13,132 nt of DNA from Nitrospinota bacterium (GTDB lineage: Bacteria; Nitrospinota; Nitrospinia; Nitrospinales; VA-1), in contig JADFGI010000044.1 in NCBI GenBank assembly GCA_022567815.1, positions 1 through 13,132 on the forward strand, read 5' to 3'. Positions 1-6,744 of this stretch are shown in pieces (within the stretch, counting starts at the first letter, position 1; every line of letters begins with the position of its first letter). Below the pieces are notes generated by a model, which saw nothing but the letters and a program-made list of their open reading frames with translations, was not told the origin of the DNA and ran no database searches. The translations under genes and the position numbers were made by a program.

Positions 1-853
1 TGACATATCCGTTATTGCCGAGGTCTTCAAACACGGTGGCGGGGATGAAGGGGTCGTCTTTGGCGCAGAGAATTTTGGTGGGTACTTCGATGGACTCTAT
101 AAACTGTTTCGCACTGCTTTTCCGGTAATATTCTTCTACGTCCTTGAACCCTGATGCGGGCGCGGTATAGACCACATCGAAGTCCCAAATGGTCTTGAAC
201 TTTCCTTGCGGCTGGAAAGCATCCGGATAACATTCGTCCAGCGCCTGGCATTGGCGGCGCAGCAATTTCATGTAATAGCGATTAAATATTCCCGTGCCGT
301 TTCCCCGCGACAGCATCTGGCTGGCGATTTTCAGGTCGATGGGAGGATTGACGGCAAAAGCGCCATGGATATTTTTGCAAACCTTTCTCCCCTCCCCCAG
401 ATATTTCAACAACACATTGCCGCTCAGGGAAAACCCCACGATGAGAAGCGACCTTTTAGGGTACAAGTTGACGATGTATGTCACCATGTGATCCATATCA
501 TCGCTCGACCCGCCATTCCACAGGGTTTCGCTCAAACCCATTCCGGGACCACTTCCGCGCTGATTCATCATAAACACTCCGAAATCTCGTTTCCATATCC
601 TGGCCGCAATGCGCCGCATATATCCCGATTCGGAACAACCTCCCATGCCATGCGCCAACAGAATGATGGGACTGCGGGTATTTTTGTTTTCAAGTTCCAG
701 ACAAAGGATCGCGGATCGGGGCCCAAGCTGGATTTTATGGATTTTTCTTTGCGGAAGAATGGCCTTGCCGGGGAACTGGGAGCCCAAAATTGTCTGCATA
801 ACGCCTCCCCGAAACAACCAGTGGGCATTGAATGGGATCAATGAATCGCTCAT
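1..853 (-). CDS. YheT-type alpha/beta hydrolase (3' end outside window)
   Basis: The minus strand is open from an ATG at 853 to the window edge, giving 284 residues without a stop; an in-frame TGA lies ten codons upstream of the ATG. The protein begins with the PFNAHWLFRGGVMQT stretch typical of YheT/YMC-type hydrolases. It continues with an oxyanion-side LLAHGMGG (residues 65-72), NQRGSG (97-102), a nucleophile elbow GFSLSGN (140-146, Ser142) and an acid-residue segment AKDDPF (264-269). The family is usually about 320-340 residues, so roughly 40 residues with the catalytic His lie beyond the window. Family members are cytosolic esterase-like enzymes whose physiological substrate is mostly unknown. 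The elbow has Ser where GxSxG enzymes have the last Gly. The gene diverges from the TPR gene at 1051. Family assignment is firm; substrate is not known. Confidence 0.9.
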   Translation of the reverse strand, partial: MSDSLIPFNAHWLFRGGVMQTILGSQFPGKAILPQRKIHKIQLGPRSAILCLELENKNTRSPIILLAHGMGGCSESGYMRRIAARIWKRDFGVFMMNQRGSGPGMGLSETLWNGGSSDDMDHMVTYIVNLYPKRSLLIVGFSLSGNVLLKYLGEGRKVCKNIHGAFAVNPPIDLKIASQMLSRGNGTGIFNRYYMKLLRRQCQALDECYPDAFQPQGKFKTIWDFDVVYTAPASGFKDVEEYYRKSSAKQFIESIEVPTKILCAKDDPFIPATVFEDLGNNGYV

Positions 854-919
854 TTCGGTAAAATGCGGCTCCTCAACCGCTCAAGCTGACAAAGGGTGGA
901 ATTTTTTACCATTATTCGT

Positions 920-948
920 ATCTTATTCAAAAGTCGAACAGGATGCAA
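920..948 (-). promoter_or_regulatory. Candidate sigma70 promoter for the hydrolase gene
   Basis: On the minus strand TTGCAT (943-948) is followed after exactly 17 bases by TAAGAT (920-925). This would start transcription near 913 and give a leader of about 60 nt before the ATG at 853. Three of six and four of six bases match consensus, so the call rests mainly on spacing and position. Confidence 0.33.
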
Positions 949-982
949 ACAGGCTATTTCCCATAGTAATTTTGCGTACAGG

Positions 983-1011
983 TTGACAGGCTATCACGGG
1001 GATTGTTAAAT
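983..1011 (+). promoter_or_regulatory. Sigma70-type promoter for the TPR/cupredoxin-like gene
   Basis: A perfect -35 box TTGACA (983-988) is separated by 17 bases from TTAAAT (1006-1011), a 4/6 match to TATAAT. Transcription would begin near 1018, leaving a leader of about 33 nt with a weak AAAGAG ribosome site before the ATG at 1051. It lies back to back with the candidate promoter of the divergent hydrolase gene. Confidence 0.6.
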
Positions 1012-1050
1012 TGGTTATGCCAACATCCCTCTCATTTTTAAAGAGATAAA

Positions 1051-2421
1051 ATGATCCATTCATGCACTGCGGAAAAATTATTTTTGAAAGCAATCTGGCT
1101 GTTGCCGGCCCTTATCATAGGGGCTTTGCTTGCCGTTCAATCAGAGGCCAGGGAGCCTTTGGATGCCGAGGGGCATTATAAAAAAGGAATACGATTGAGC
1201 CAGGCAAAAGACTGGCAGTCTGCCGCCGAGGAATTTCAAAATGCGATTAAACTGAACCCGCAACATGCCCTCGCCCATGCTAATTTGGGAGTTTCTCTGA
1301 GCCAGACAGGAAGACACAAGGACGCTCTCCTGGAGTTTGATGAAGCTTTACGTCAGGGATACGATCACGCGTTTTTGCGCTACAACCGCGGCGTTTCGTT
1401 TACCCGTCTGCGTTTACTCGAAGAAGCCGAAGCGGAGTTTGAGTTGGCGTTGAAAAAAAATTCTCGCATGTCCAAAGCCAAATACGATCTTGGAATCGTC
1501 TATCTGTTGCAGGACCGACAGGATAAGGCCAGAGAGCAGGTCAAATATCTCTATGTCAAAAATCAGAAGCTGGCCAAAAAACTTTTTGAGCAAATTCCCG
1601 GAAAGTATAAAGTGGCTGAAGTGAATGACGGCGGAATGCTCCGCGGACGCGTGACTTTAACGGGACCGGTACCGAAGCCCCGGTCATTCCATTTAATTAA
1701 CACTCCCAACATAGAATTTTGTTCGCGCATTTCCGATGGCAAGGGTCACCGGATTCTTCGGGATTTCACCGTGTCAGAAAATTCGGGACTCAAGGATACG
1801 GTCATCGCCATTCAGGGGATCAAAAAAGGCAAACCCATTCCCACAAAAATGCAGTCATTCAACATAGACCGCTGTCATTCCGACCAATACGTGATTGGCG
1901 TCCGCAATGGCGAGAACATTCTTCTGCAAAACAAGGACCCCATTCGCCATGAAATCGCCACGTATGAAATCAACAGTGCCTCTTATGTAAAACAAAAAAG
2001 CCATAAAGCAATCATTCGGGAATCCAGTCAAATTCGTTCGGCATTTGTAAGCCATGAAACAAACGAATTTCTGATCCAGTGCAACCTGCACCCTTTCCTG
2101 CAAACGCGCGGCTTTATGGTGGACAATCCTTATTACGCCATTTCGGACGAAGAGGGTAATTTCACGCTCGAGGACGTTCCTCCCGGAACCTACGACGTTC
2201 TGGCCTGGCATCCTTACATCCCGACGCAAAAAGGAACCGTCACCATTACGGAGGGCAAGGTTTCACAAATCAACTTTGTATTCAATGGGGCGGATCAAAG
2301 GCGAAAACTGTATCAGGATGATATTGAAGGGTATCGGTTTAATCCCTGGTATGACAGTAAGGAAAAGTTTTACGGCGGTCCGCGTGTGGATGACCCGGTG
2401 GAGATTCTACAAAAATTTTGA
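1051..2421 (+). CDS. Exported TPR protein with cupredoxin-like / carboxypeptidase-regulatory-like C-terminal region
   Basis: 456 residues. Residues 1-33 form a signal peptide (hydrophobic core 14-29, likely cleavage after SEA, residue 33), so the protein is probably periplasmic. Residues about 40-170 contain three to four TPR units (for example AHANLGVSLSQTGRHKDALLEFDEAL), a protein-binding scaffold. From about 195 a beta-rich region follows, with a GRVTLTG strand, then PIRHEI (His300) and IQCNLHPF (Cys344, His347) with Met356 nearby. These are in the order of type-1 copper ligands (His...Cys-x2-His...Met), but the His-to-Met spacing of 8 exceeds the 4 typical of plastocyanin. Residues 365-412 (DEEGNFTLEDVPPGTYDVLAWHP) resemble a carboxypeptidase-regulatory-like or methylamine-utilisation-type segment. 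Cys224 and Cys275-His276 are also present. Copper or haem-partner function is inference. The gene appears monocistronic; repeat DNA begins just after its TGA. Confidence 0.85.
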   Translation: MIHSCTAEKLFLKAIWLLPALIIGALLAVQSEAREPLDAEGHYKKGIRLSQAKDWQSAAEEFQNAIKLNPQHALAHANLGVSLSQTGRHKDALLEFDEALRQGYDHAFLRYNRGVSFTRLRLLEEAEAEFELALKKNSRMSKAKYDLGIVYLLQDRQDKAREQVKYLYVKNQKLAKKLFEQIPGKYKVAEVNDGGMLRGRVTLTGPVPKPRSFHLINTPNIEFCSRISDGKGHRILRDFTVSENSGLKDTVIAIQGIKKGKPIPTKMQSFNIDRCHSDQYVIGVRNGENILLQNKDPIRHEIATYEINSASYVKQKSHKAIIRESSQIRSAFVSHETNEFLIQCNLHPFLQTRGFMVDNPYYAISDEEGNFTLEDVPPGTYDVLAWHPYIPTQKGTVTITEGKVSQINFVFNGADQRRKLYQDDIEGYRFNPWYDSKEKFYGGPRVDDPVEILQKF

Positions 2422-2426
2422 AGCCT

Positions 2427-2456
2427 CCTCCGCGGAGGGCGAGTTTGTTCACGCCG
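2427..2456 (+). repeat. Palindromic repeat, R2 unit, plus orientation
   Basis: A CCTCCGCGGAGG self-complementary core is followed by GCGAGTTTGTTCACGCC. It shares this layout with 2835-2859 (same orientation) and 3617-3660 (opposite orientation). It starts five bases after the stop codon of the TPR gene. Confidence 0.6.
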
Positions 2457-2469
2457 GTTAAATGTTTTT

Positions 2470-2541
2470 CGGGGCTCGTGAGCGAAGCGAGCGGAGCCTA
2501 ACTTTTCCTCCCCGTGTAACGGGGCCAGCGTGACGCTGGCC
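2470..2541 (+). repeat. Composite of three hairpin repeats after the SPOR gene
   Basis: Three hairpins in tandem: a GGGGCTCG...CGAGCGGAGCC hairpin (about 2471-2498), then CCCCGT-GTA-ACGGGG (2510-2524), then GGCCAGCG-TGA-CGCTGGCC (2523-2541). The arrangement is that of the composite at 3470-3554, with arm changes that keep pairing (CCCCGT/ACGGGG here, CCCCAC/GTGGGG there). It ends one base from the stop codon of the minus-strand SPOR gene at 2543. With no T-run, it is not a classic terminator. Confidence 0.75.
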
Positions 2542-2542
2542 G

Positions 2543-3370
2543 CTATCCGGTTTGCCGGATCACCATAGCCTGGCGATTTTCTTCCCTGTAAAACCTGGCG
2601 GCGGCCATCTTAGCGCCCGCTTGATTGAAATATCTTCCGATATACACTCGATACCACGTCCCCTTATTTTCCGGTAATTCTATTTTGCCAATGAAAGCGG
2701 CGTATCCTTTTTCCCCCAGAGCGGCTTTTAGGGATTGTGCATGTTGCCACTGCCGGAAAGCGCTGACTTGCACCACATACGATACCAGCGTGCCGCTGGA
2801 CCCAATATTAACGTGCGATGAACTTTCTGCTCCTTCCCGGAGGGCGAGTTTGCTCACGGCCAGCGTACCGCTGGACCTAATATTAGCGGGCGACCAGCGT
2901 GACGCTGGACCCAGTGTTATCGAGCGACCAGTCTCTACTTTAGCTATTTTGGGCATGAAAGGCGGTAAAGGGGTTACGGCAATTTTCGAACTTGCTTTTT
3001 CAATTTGAACGCGAGAACCAGGAGTAGTTTTTTTTCGATGGATTTTTTGGCTTGATTGGATCTTCTTCACTGGAGCCGGGGAAGAATCATATTTTTTTAT
3101 AATCTCGCCGTTTAACCCAACTATTTTATTCATGGAAGGATCGTTCAGGACCGAAAAAAAACTGAACTGTTCGATTGTGGAGCCGGTAAAATCGTTGGAA
3201 GTTTTGCGTTTTGAGTAAAAAGACTTCGGCTTTGGGATGTTTTTTTTCTTTTCAATTTGTTGAAATTGCGAGGTGATAAAAGGAAAACTGGCTCTGATTT
3301 CGGTTTCACCAATGAAATAACCGGCTCCTGTACAACTCAGCATAACTAAAATGATAGATTTTTGAATCAT
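2543..3370 (-). CDS. SPOR-domain envelope protein with repeat-derived linker
   Basis: 275 residues from the ATG at 3370; a TTG at 3376 would add two residues and is spaced slightly better from a weak GAAAG site. A single hydrophobic segment at about residues 5-20 looks like a signal anchor, followed by a basic, Ser/Pro-rich linker. FSFFSVLNDPSM (about 69-80) resembles the segment seen before SPOR domains in deltaproteobacterial relatives. The C-terminal domain (about 196-273, YVVQVSAFRQWQHAQSLKAAL...WYRVYIGRY) is a SPOR domain, which binds denuded septal peptidoglycan, so a cell-division or envelope role is likely. Residues about 148-196 are encoded by palindromic repeats also found outside genes, including two near-copies of ANIRSSGTL / VNIGSSGTL. 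The gene lies downstream of argS, a pairing I recall from other genomes. SPOR identity is solid; the repeat block is probably a tolerated insertion. Confidence 0.85.
   Translation of the reverse strand: MIQKSIILVMLSCTGAGYFIGETEIRASFPFITSQFQQIEKKKNIPKPKSFYSKRKTSNDFTGSTIEQFSFFSVLNDPSMNKIVGLNGEIIKKYDSSPAPVKKIQSSQKIHRKKTTPGSRVQIEKASSKIAVTPLPPFMPKIAKVETGRSITLGPASRWSPANIRSSGTLAVSKLALREGAESSSHVNIGSSGTLVSYVVQVSAFRQWQHAQSLKAALGEKGYAAFIGKIELPENKGTWYRVYIGRYFNQAGAKMAAARFYREENRQAMVIRQTG
2785..2820 (+). repeat. Hairpin repeat R1, copy inside SPOR gene (first)
   Basis: CCAGCG-TGC-CGCTGG followed by the tail ACCCAATATTAACGTGCGATG. On the minus strand it is translated as SHVNIGSSGTL within the SPOR protein, immediately before the SPOR domain. 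Confidence 0.85.
2835..2859 (+). repeat. R2 repeat inside SPOR gene
   Basis: TCCCGGAGGGCGAGTTTGCT followed by CACGG matches the R2 unit at 2427-2456 over most of its length. It is translated on the minus strand as VSKLALREG and separates the first and second R1 copies. Confidence 0.65.
2860..2893 (+). repeat. Hairpin repeat R1, copy inside SPOR gene (second)
   Basis: CCAGCG-TAC-CGCTGG with the tail ACCTAATATTAGCGGGCGA. It is read on the minus strand as SPANIRSSGTL, the same frame as the copy at 2785, because the two start 75 bases (25 codons) apart. Confidence 0.85.
2894..2927 (+). repeat. Hairpin repeat R1, copy inside SPOR gene (third)
   Basis: CCAGCG-TGA-CGCTGG with the tail ACCCAGTGTTATCGAGCGA, directly abutting the previous copy. 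Since the offset is 34 bases, the unit is read in a different frame (GRSITLGPASRW), still without a stop codon. Confidence 0.85.
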
Positions 3371-3398
3371 AACCAATCGCTTTCAACTTTGGGGCTGG

Positions 3399-3437
3399 CC
3401 AGGGTAACCCTGGGTTAAATATTTACGTTCGATGGAT
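3399..3437 (+). repeat. Hairpin repeat R1 with compensated arms
   Basis: CCAGGG-TAA-CCCTGG followed by a tail ending ATATTTACGTTCGATGGA. Both arms differ from the common CCAGCG/CGCTGG in a way that preserves all six pairs. It lies 28 bases upstream of the ATG of the SPOR gene. Confidence 0.8.
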
Positions 3438-3469
3438 TTATGGCTTAAAGCACCTTGTATTAGTTTTCA

Positions 3470-3554
3470 GGGCCTCGCGTAGCGTCAGGCCCAAGCTTCC
3501 TCCCCACGTAGTGGGGCCAGCGTGACGCTGGACCCAATATTTACGTTCGATGGA
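3470..3554 (+). repeat. Composite hairpin repeat, full-length copy
   Basis: Three hairpins in order: GGGCCT...AGGCCC (3470-3492), CCCCAC-GTA-GTGGGG (3502-3516), CCAGCG-TGA-CGCTGG (3517-3531), then the tail ACCCAATATTTACGTTCGAT up to 3554. It is the most complete copy of the composite and defines its order. Confidence 0.85.
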
Positions 3555-3568
3555 GCCTCATGTTTTTA

Positions 3569-3661
3569 GGGCCTCGCGTAGCGTCAGGCCCAAGCTTCCT
3601 CCCACGTAGTGGGTCCTCCCGGCGTAGCGGGCGTGAGCAATTTCCCCCTCGCGGGAGCGAG
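3569..3661 (+). repeat. Composite hairpin repeat abutting the argS stop codon
   Basis: A second copy of the GGGCCT...AGGCCC hairpin (3569-3591) and CCCAC-GTA-GTGGG (3601-3613) is followed by CCCGGCGTAGCGGG (3618-3631) and an inverted R2-like segment ending in CTCGC-GGGA-GCGAG (3648-3661). The last base touches the argS stop codon at 3662-3664. With 3399-3437 and 3470-3554 it fills most of the argS-SPOR gap. Confidence 0.75.
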
Positions 3662-5326
3662 TTACATTTTTTCCGGCGCTGAAATTCCCATGAGAGCCAA
3701 ACCATTGCGGATGGTGATCCGCAAACACTGCAAAAGGAATAATCGCGCCAGGGTCAAGGATTTGTTTTCGGTGACTACTCTGTGCCGGTTGTAATAGCTG
3801 TGAAACCCCGCCACCAGGTCGTGAAGGTAATGGGAAATGCGATGCACCTCCAGCGCCAATGCGCTTTTTTCGACCACCTCCGGAAATGCCAGAATATTCT
3901 TGATGAGAGCGAACTCCTCATCCTCCACCAGCGGCGACAGATCGACCTCTGAACCAGCGGGAACCGCTATCCCCTTGTTTTGCGCGGTGAGGAACACGTT
4001 GCAAATGCGGGCATGGGCGTACTGAATATAAAATACCGGATTCTCAGGGGTCTCTTTTTTTGCCAGTTCCAGGTCGAAATCCAGGTGACTGTCACAGCTT
4101 CTCGACAGGAAAAAATACCGCGCCGCATCGACGCCGACTTCGTCCACCAATTCTTTAAGTGTGACGAACTCACCCGAACGGGTAGACATGGAGACCTTTT
4201 CTCCGCCCCGTTTCAAGGAAACGAACTGCACCAGGAGCGCCTTGAAAATATCGCGGTTATACCCCAGGGCTTCCATCACCGCCTGGATGCGCGGCACATA
4301 GCCATGATGATCGGCGCCAAAAAGATCGATCAGTTTTTCGTTTCCACGATGAATCTTGTTTTGATGATAGGCGATGTCCGAACAAAAATACGTCCGGTCG
4401 CCATTTTGCTTGACGATCACCCGGTCCTTCTCGTCCTGAAAAGCCGAGGATTTCAACCATACGGCGCCATCCTTGTCATACACGAATCCTTTTTCCCGCA
4501 ACCACCCCAAAGCATTGTCAACGGAGTCATCCTCGTAAAGCGTCTTTTCGCTGAACCAGCCGTCAAACTCGACACGAAATTCCTTGAGATCAGTTTTGAT
4601 ACCGTCCAAAACCCATTTCGCCGCATATTCTCTGAAAAAGGGAAGCGCCTCATCCCCGGATTTTCCTAAAAACTCGTCGCCGTGCTGATCGATGATTTCA
4701 CGAGCGATGTCCTTGATATAGTCTCCCTGGTAATGATCCTTGGGAAACTCCACCGCTTTCTGCAGAATCTCCCGGTAACGCAACCATGTGGACCGGCCCA
4801 GAATATTCATCTGATTGCCAACGTCGTTGACATAATATTCCGACTTGATGTCATACCCGGCTTTTCTGAGAATATTGCACAGGGCATTGCCAACCGCCGC
4901 CCCACGGCCATGGCCCACATGAAGCGGACCCGTTGGATTGGCGCTCACATATTCCACCAGAACTTTTTGACGCCTGCCCACCATCGAATTGCCAAAATCT
5001 TCACCGGATTCGGCAACTTGAATTAGCCTGCTGAGGAAAAAGGAACGTGTCATTTTAAGGTTGATGAACCCCGGTCCCGCCATTTCCACCCGCTCGACCT
5101 GCCCTCCTCCGTTTTTGAGGTATTTGCAGATCACTTCAGCTATGACTTTCGGATTTTTTCGTTCGGGTTTTGCAAGCGTCATCGCGAGATTGGTGGAGAA
5201 ATCACCCAGTTTGGGGTCCTTGGGTTTTTCAATGACGATCTCAGGTTCCTTGACGATTTCCAGATCGCCATTATTTTTAGCTTTGCCGAGGGCTGAAAGG
5301 ACGAGTTGTTCAATGACGTGCTTCAT
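3662..5326 (-). CDS. argS: Arginyl-tRNA synthetase
   Basis: 554 residues, normal length for ArgRS, which charges tRNA-Arg with arginine in the cytosol. The N-terminal additional domain spans about 1-90 (KLGDFSTNLAM, GPGFINLKM). The class I catalytic core holds HVGHG (136-140, the HIGH motif) within SANPTGPLHVGHGRGAAVGN. FGADHHGYV lies at 337-344 and the KMSKS equivalent VSMSTRSGEFVTL at 378-390, the usual ArgRS variant. The C-terminal anticodon-binding helical domain ends in the typical GISAPEKM. The ATG at 5326 agrees with the expected N-terminus, although no strong ribosome site is visible. It sits 110 bp downstream of a coiled-coil gene and upstream of the SPOR gene on the same strand, so co-transcription is plausible. 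The stop codon abuts a palindromic repeat. Confidence 0.98.
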   Translation of the reverse strand: MKHVIEQLVLSALGKAKNNGDLEIVKEPEIVIEKPKDPKLGDFSTNLAMTLAKPERKNPKVIAEVICKYLKNGGGQVERVEMAGPGFINLKMTRSFFLSRLIQVAESGEDFGNSMVGRRQKVLVEYVSANPTGPLHVGHGRGAAVGNALCNILRKAGYDIKSEYYVNDVGNQMNILGRSTWLRYREILQKAVEFPKDHYQGDYIKDIAREIIDQHGDEFLGKSGDEALPFFREYAAKWVLDGIKTDLKEFRVEFDGWFSEKTLYEDDSVDNALGWLREKGFVYDKDGAVWLKSSAFQDEKDRVIVKQNGDRTYFCSDIAYHQNKIHRGNEKLIDLFGADHHGYVPRIQAVMEALGYNRDIFKALLVQFVSLKRGGEKVSMSTRSGEFVTLKELVDEVGVDAARYFFLSRSCDSHLDFDLELAKKETPENPVFYIQYAHARICNVFLTAQNKGIAVPAGSEVDLSPLVEDEEFALIKNILAFPEVVEKSALALEVHRISHYLHDLVAGFHSYYNRHRVVTENKSLTLARLFLLQCLRITIRNGLALMGISAPEKM

Positions 5327-5436
5327 GTAAAAACAGGTTTCCTAAATTAAAGAAAAGAAATAGCGCCAGACAGCCTGAACCGACGCTTACGAAAAATTAA
5401 ATTTTTGAAAGAAATGGTGGGATTTATTCAGGCAAG

Positions 5437-5751
5437 TCAGGCGGATGGTTGACGGACAGCTTCCAGCTTGCTTTCCATCTCCTCTTCCAACGCTTTTTTT
5501 TCATCGGCGAATTGACGCAGAAGCTCCTCGGCAACCGTTTCCATTTCTTCCGGAGAGGTTCTCTCGGACAATTTATTCAACCGGTCCTGGACCATGACAT
5601 CCTTATCCGCAATTTTTGCTTTGTACTCCTTGCGGATTTCATTGATTTCCTTCTTCTGTCGCTCGTTCAGCTTTTTTTTGCCTTTGAGCTCCGGAACCAA
5701 CTTATCGGATTTTTCAAGACTGAGTTCCCAGGCGCTTTTCAAACCTGACAT
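5437..5751 (-). CDS. Small coiled-coil hypothetical protein
   Basis: 104 residues, highly charged (Lys/Glu-rich), with no signal peptide or membrane segment. Residues about 25-95 look helical with coiled-coil heptads (KKLNERQKKEINEIRKEYKA; EEMETVAEELLRQFADEKKA). The start ATG at 5751 is supported by a strong GGAGG site six bases upstream (5758-5762), so the gene is very likely translated. MSGLKSAWEL at the N-terminus looks like a conserved opening, but I cannot name the family with certainty. It precedes argS on the same strand. Function is not known; a structural or regulatory helper role is only a guess. Confidence 0.75.
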   Translation of the reverse strand: MSGLKSAWELSLEKSDKLVPELKGKKKLNERQKKEINEIRKEYKAKIADKDVMVQDRLNKLSERTSPEEMETVAEELLRQFADEKKALEEEMESKLEAVRQPSA

Positions 5752-5789
5752 ATCCTTCCTCCACCAAAGTTAGAATACTTAGTGCCGTT

Positions 5790-5819
5790 ATTATAAACCA
5801 AAACCCCTGTCAGACACAA
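5790..5819 (-). promoter_or_regulatory. Candidate promoter for the coiled-coil gene / argS operon
   Basis: On the minus strand a perfect TATAAT (5790-5795) is preceded, after 18 bases, by TTGTGT, a poor -35 (only TTG matches). Transcription would start near 5783, about 32 bases before the ATG at 5751. The region up to 6000 is A+T rich and separates divergent genes. Confidence 0.4.
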
Positions 5820-6018
5820 TCGGAAATATTGGGAAAATAGGCCTATAAGTCATTTTCTTTCAATCACTTATAAATTACCTTAACTTTCATTTTAAATTTA
5901 TATTCATAGATTTATCCAAACCTTGCTGACTTTATCCATCCGGATCTTTGGTTTTTCCGAAAGTTTCCTCTGCCGGTTATATTGTTTTGTTTAAAGCCAT
6001 TTGATATCCTTCTTTGTC

Positions 6019-6744
6019 ATGAAACCCTCATCCAAACGACCGGCTTTATTACGGGAATTGAAAAACTACCTGCTTTTCCTGAAGGATTATGGATACACTG
6101 AAATCCCTCAACAAATGGAGTTGAACTTGGGCGCATCAAAAGAAACCAGTAAAAGGGTTTTATCGCCATCGACCCAAAATAAACCTGGCCTTTTGCAAGA
6201 GGTCCGTGAAGAGCTGGGCGACTGCACCCGTTGCAGGTTGAGCGAAGGCCGAAATAAAATTGTCTTCGGGTCGGGAAACCCAAATGCCGACCTGGTTTTT
6301 GTTGGCGAAGGACCCGGAAAAGATGAGGACGAGCAGGGCTTTCCTTTTGTCGGCAGGGCGGGGAAAAAGCTCACGGAAATCATTGAAAAAGGAATGGGGT
6401 TGAACAGGGAACAGGACACCTACATTTGCAATATCGTCAAATGCCGCCCGCCGGGCAACCGCGACCCGGAAGCGGATGAAATTGCCGCCTGCAAACCCTT
6501 CCTCTTGAAGCAGTTACAAGTGATTCGCCCCAAGGTCATTGTCGCGCTCGGCAAACCCGCATCGTCCACACTTCTCGGGCGAAATGTGCCCATTACCAAG
6601 GAGCGGGGAACCTGGCACGAGTTTGAGGGAATCAAGCTGATGCTCACTTTTCATCCCGCTTACCTGCTTCGATTCTATACATTGGAAAACCGTAAAGCAG
6701 TGCATGACGACATGAAAAAAGTTTTGGAGGTTTTGGGCAAATGA
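6019..6744 (+). CDS. Uracil-DNA glycosylase, family 4 (iron-sulfur type)
   Basis: 241 residues from the ATG at 6019; an in-frame TTG at 6001 would add six residues, and neither start has a clear ribosome site. It removes uracil from DNA as the first step of base-excision repair. Motif A is GEGPGKDEDEQGFPFVGRAG (residues 96-115), motif B includes HPAYLLR (212-218), and the NIVKCRPPGNRDP segment is typical. Four cysteines for a [4Fe-4S] cluster are in family positions: CTRC (69, 72), Cys142 and Cys158, the last two 15 residues apart. A basic N-terminal extension of about 60 residues precedes the core. The TGA overlaps the ATG of the MoxR gene as ATGA, indicating translational coupling. Confidence 0.95.
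   Translation: MKPSSKRPALLRELKNYLLFLKDYGYTEIPQQMELNLGASKETSKRVLSPSTQNKPGLLQEVREELGDCTRCRLSEGRNKIVFGSGNPNADLVFVGEGPGKDEDEQGFPFVGRAGKKLTEIIEKGMGLNREQDTYICNIVKCRPPGNRDPEADEIAACKPFLLKQLQVIRPKVIVALGKPASSTLLGRNVPITKERGTWHEFEGIKLMLTFHPAYLLRFYTLENRKAVHDDMKKVLEVLGK

Noticed and set aside
206..844. Plus-strand open frame of 212 codons
   Set aside because: It is antisense to a clear YheT-type hydrolase with nucleophile and acid motifs; the translated product resembles nothing.
2470..2541. Intrinsic terminator between the convergent TPR and SPOR genes
   Set aside because: Stems are strong but no T-run follows on either strand; the same modules occur inside coding sequence.
3391..3661. CRISPR array
   Set aside because: The repeats are palindromic modules of unequal length and order, with no regular spacers and no cas genes.
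3980..4669. Plus-strand open frame of 229 codons
   Set aside because: It lies wholly antisense to the ArgRS catalytic core and is explained by codon bias of that gene.
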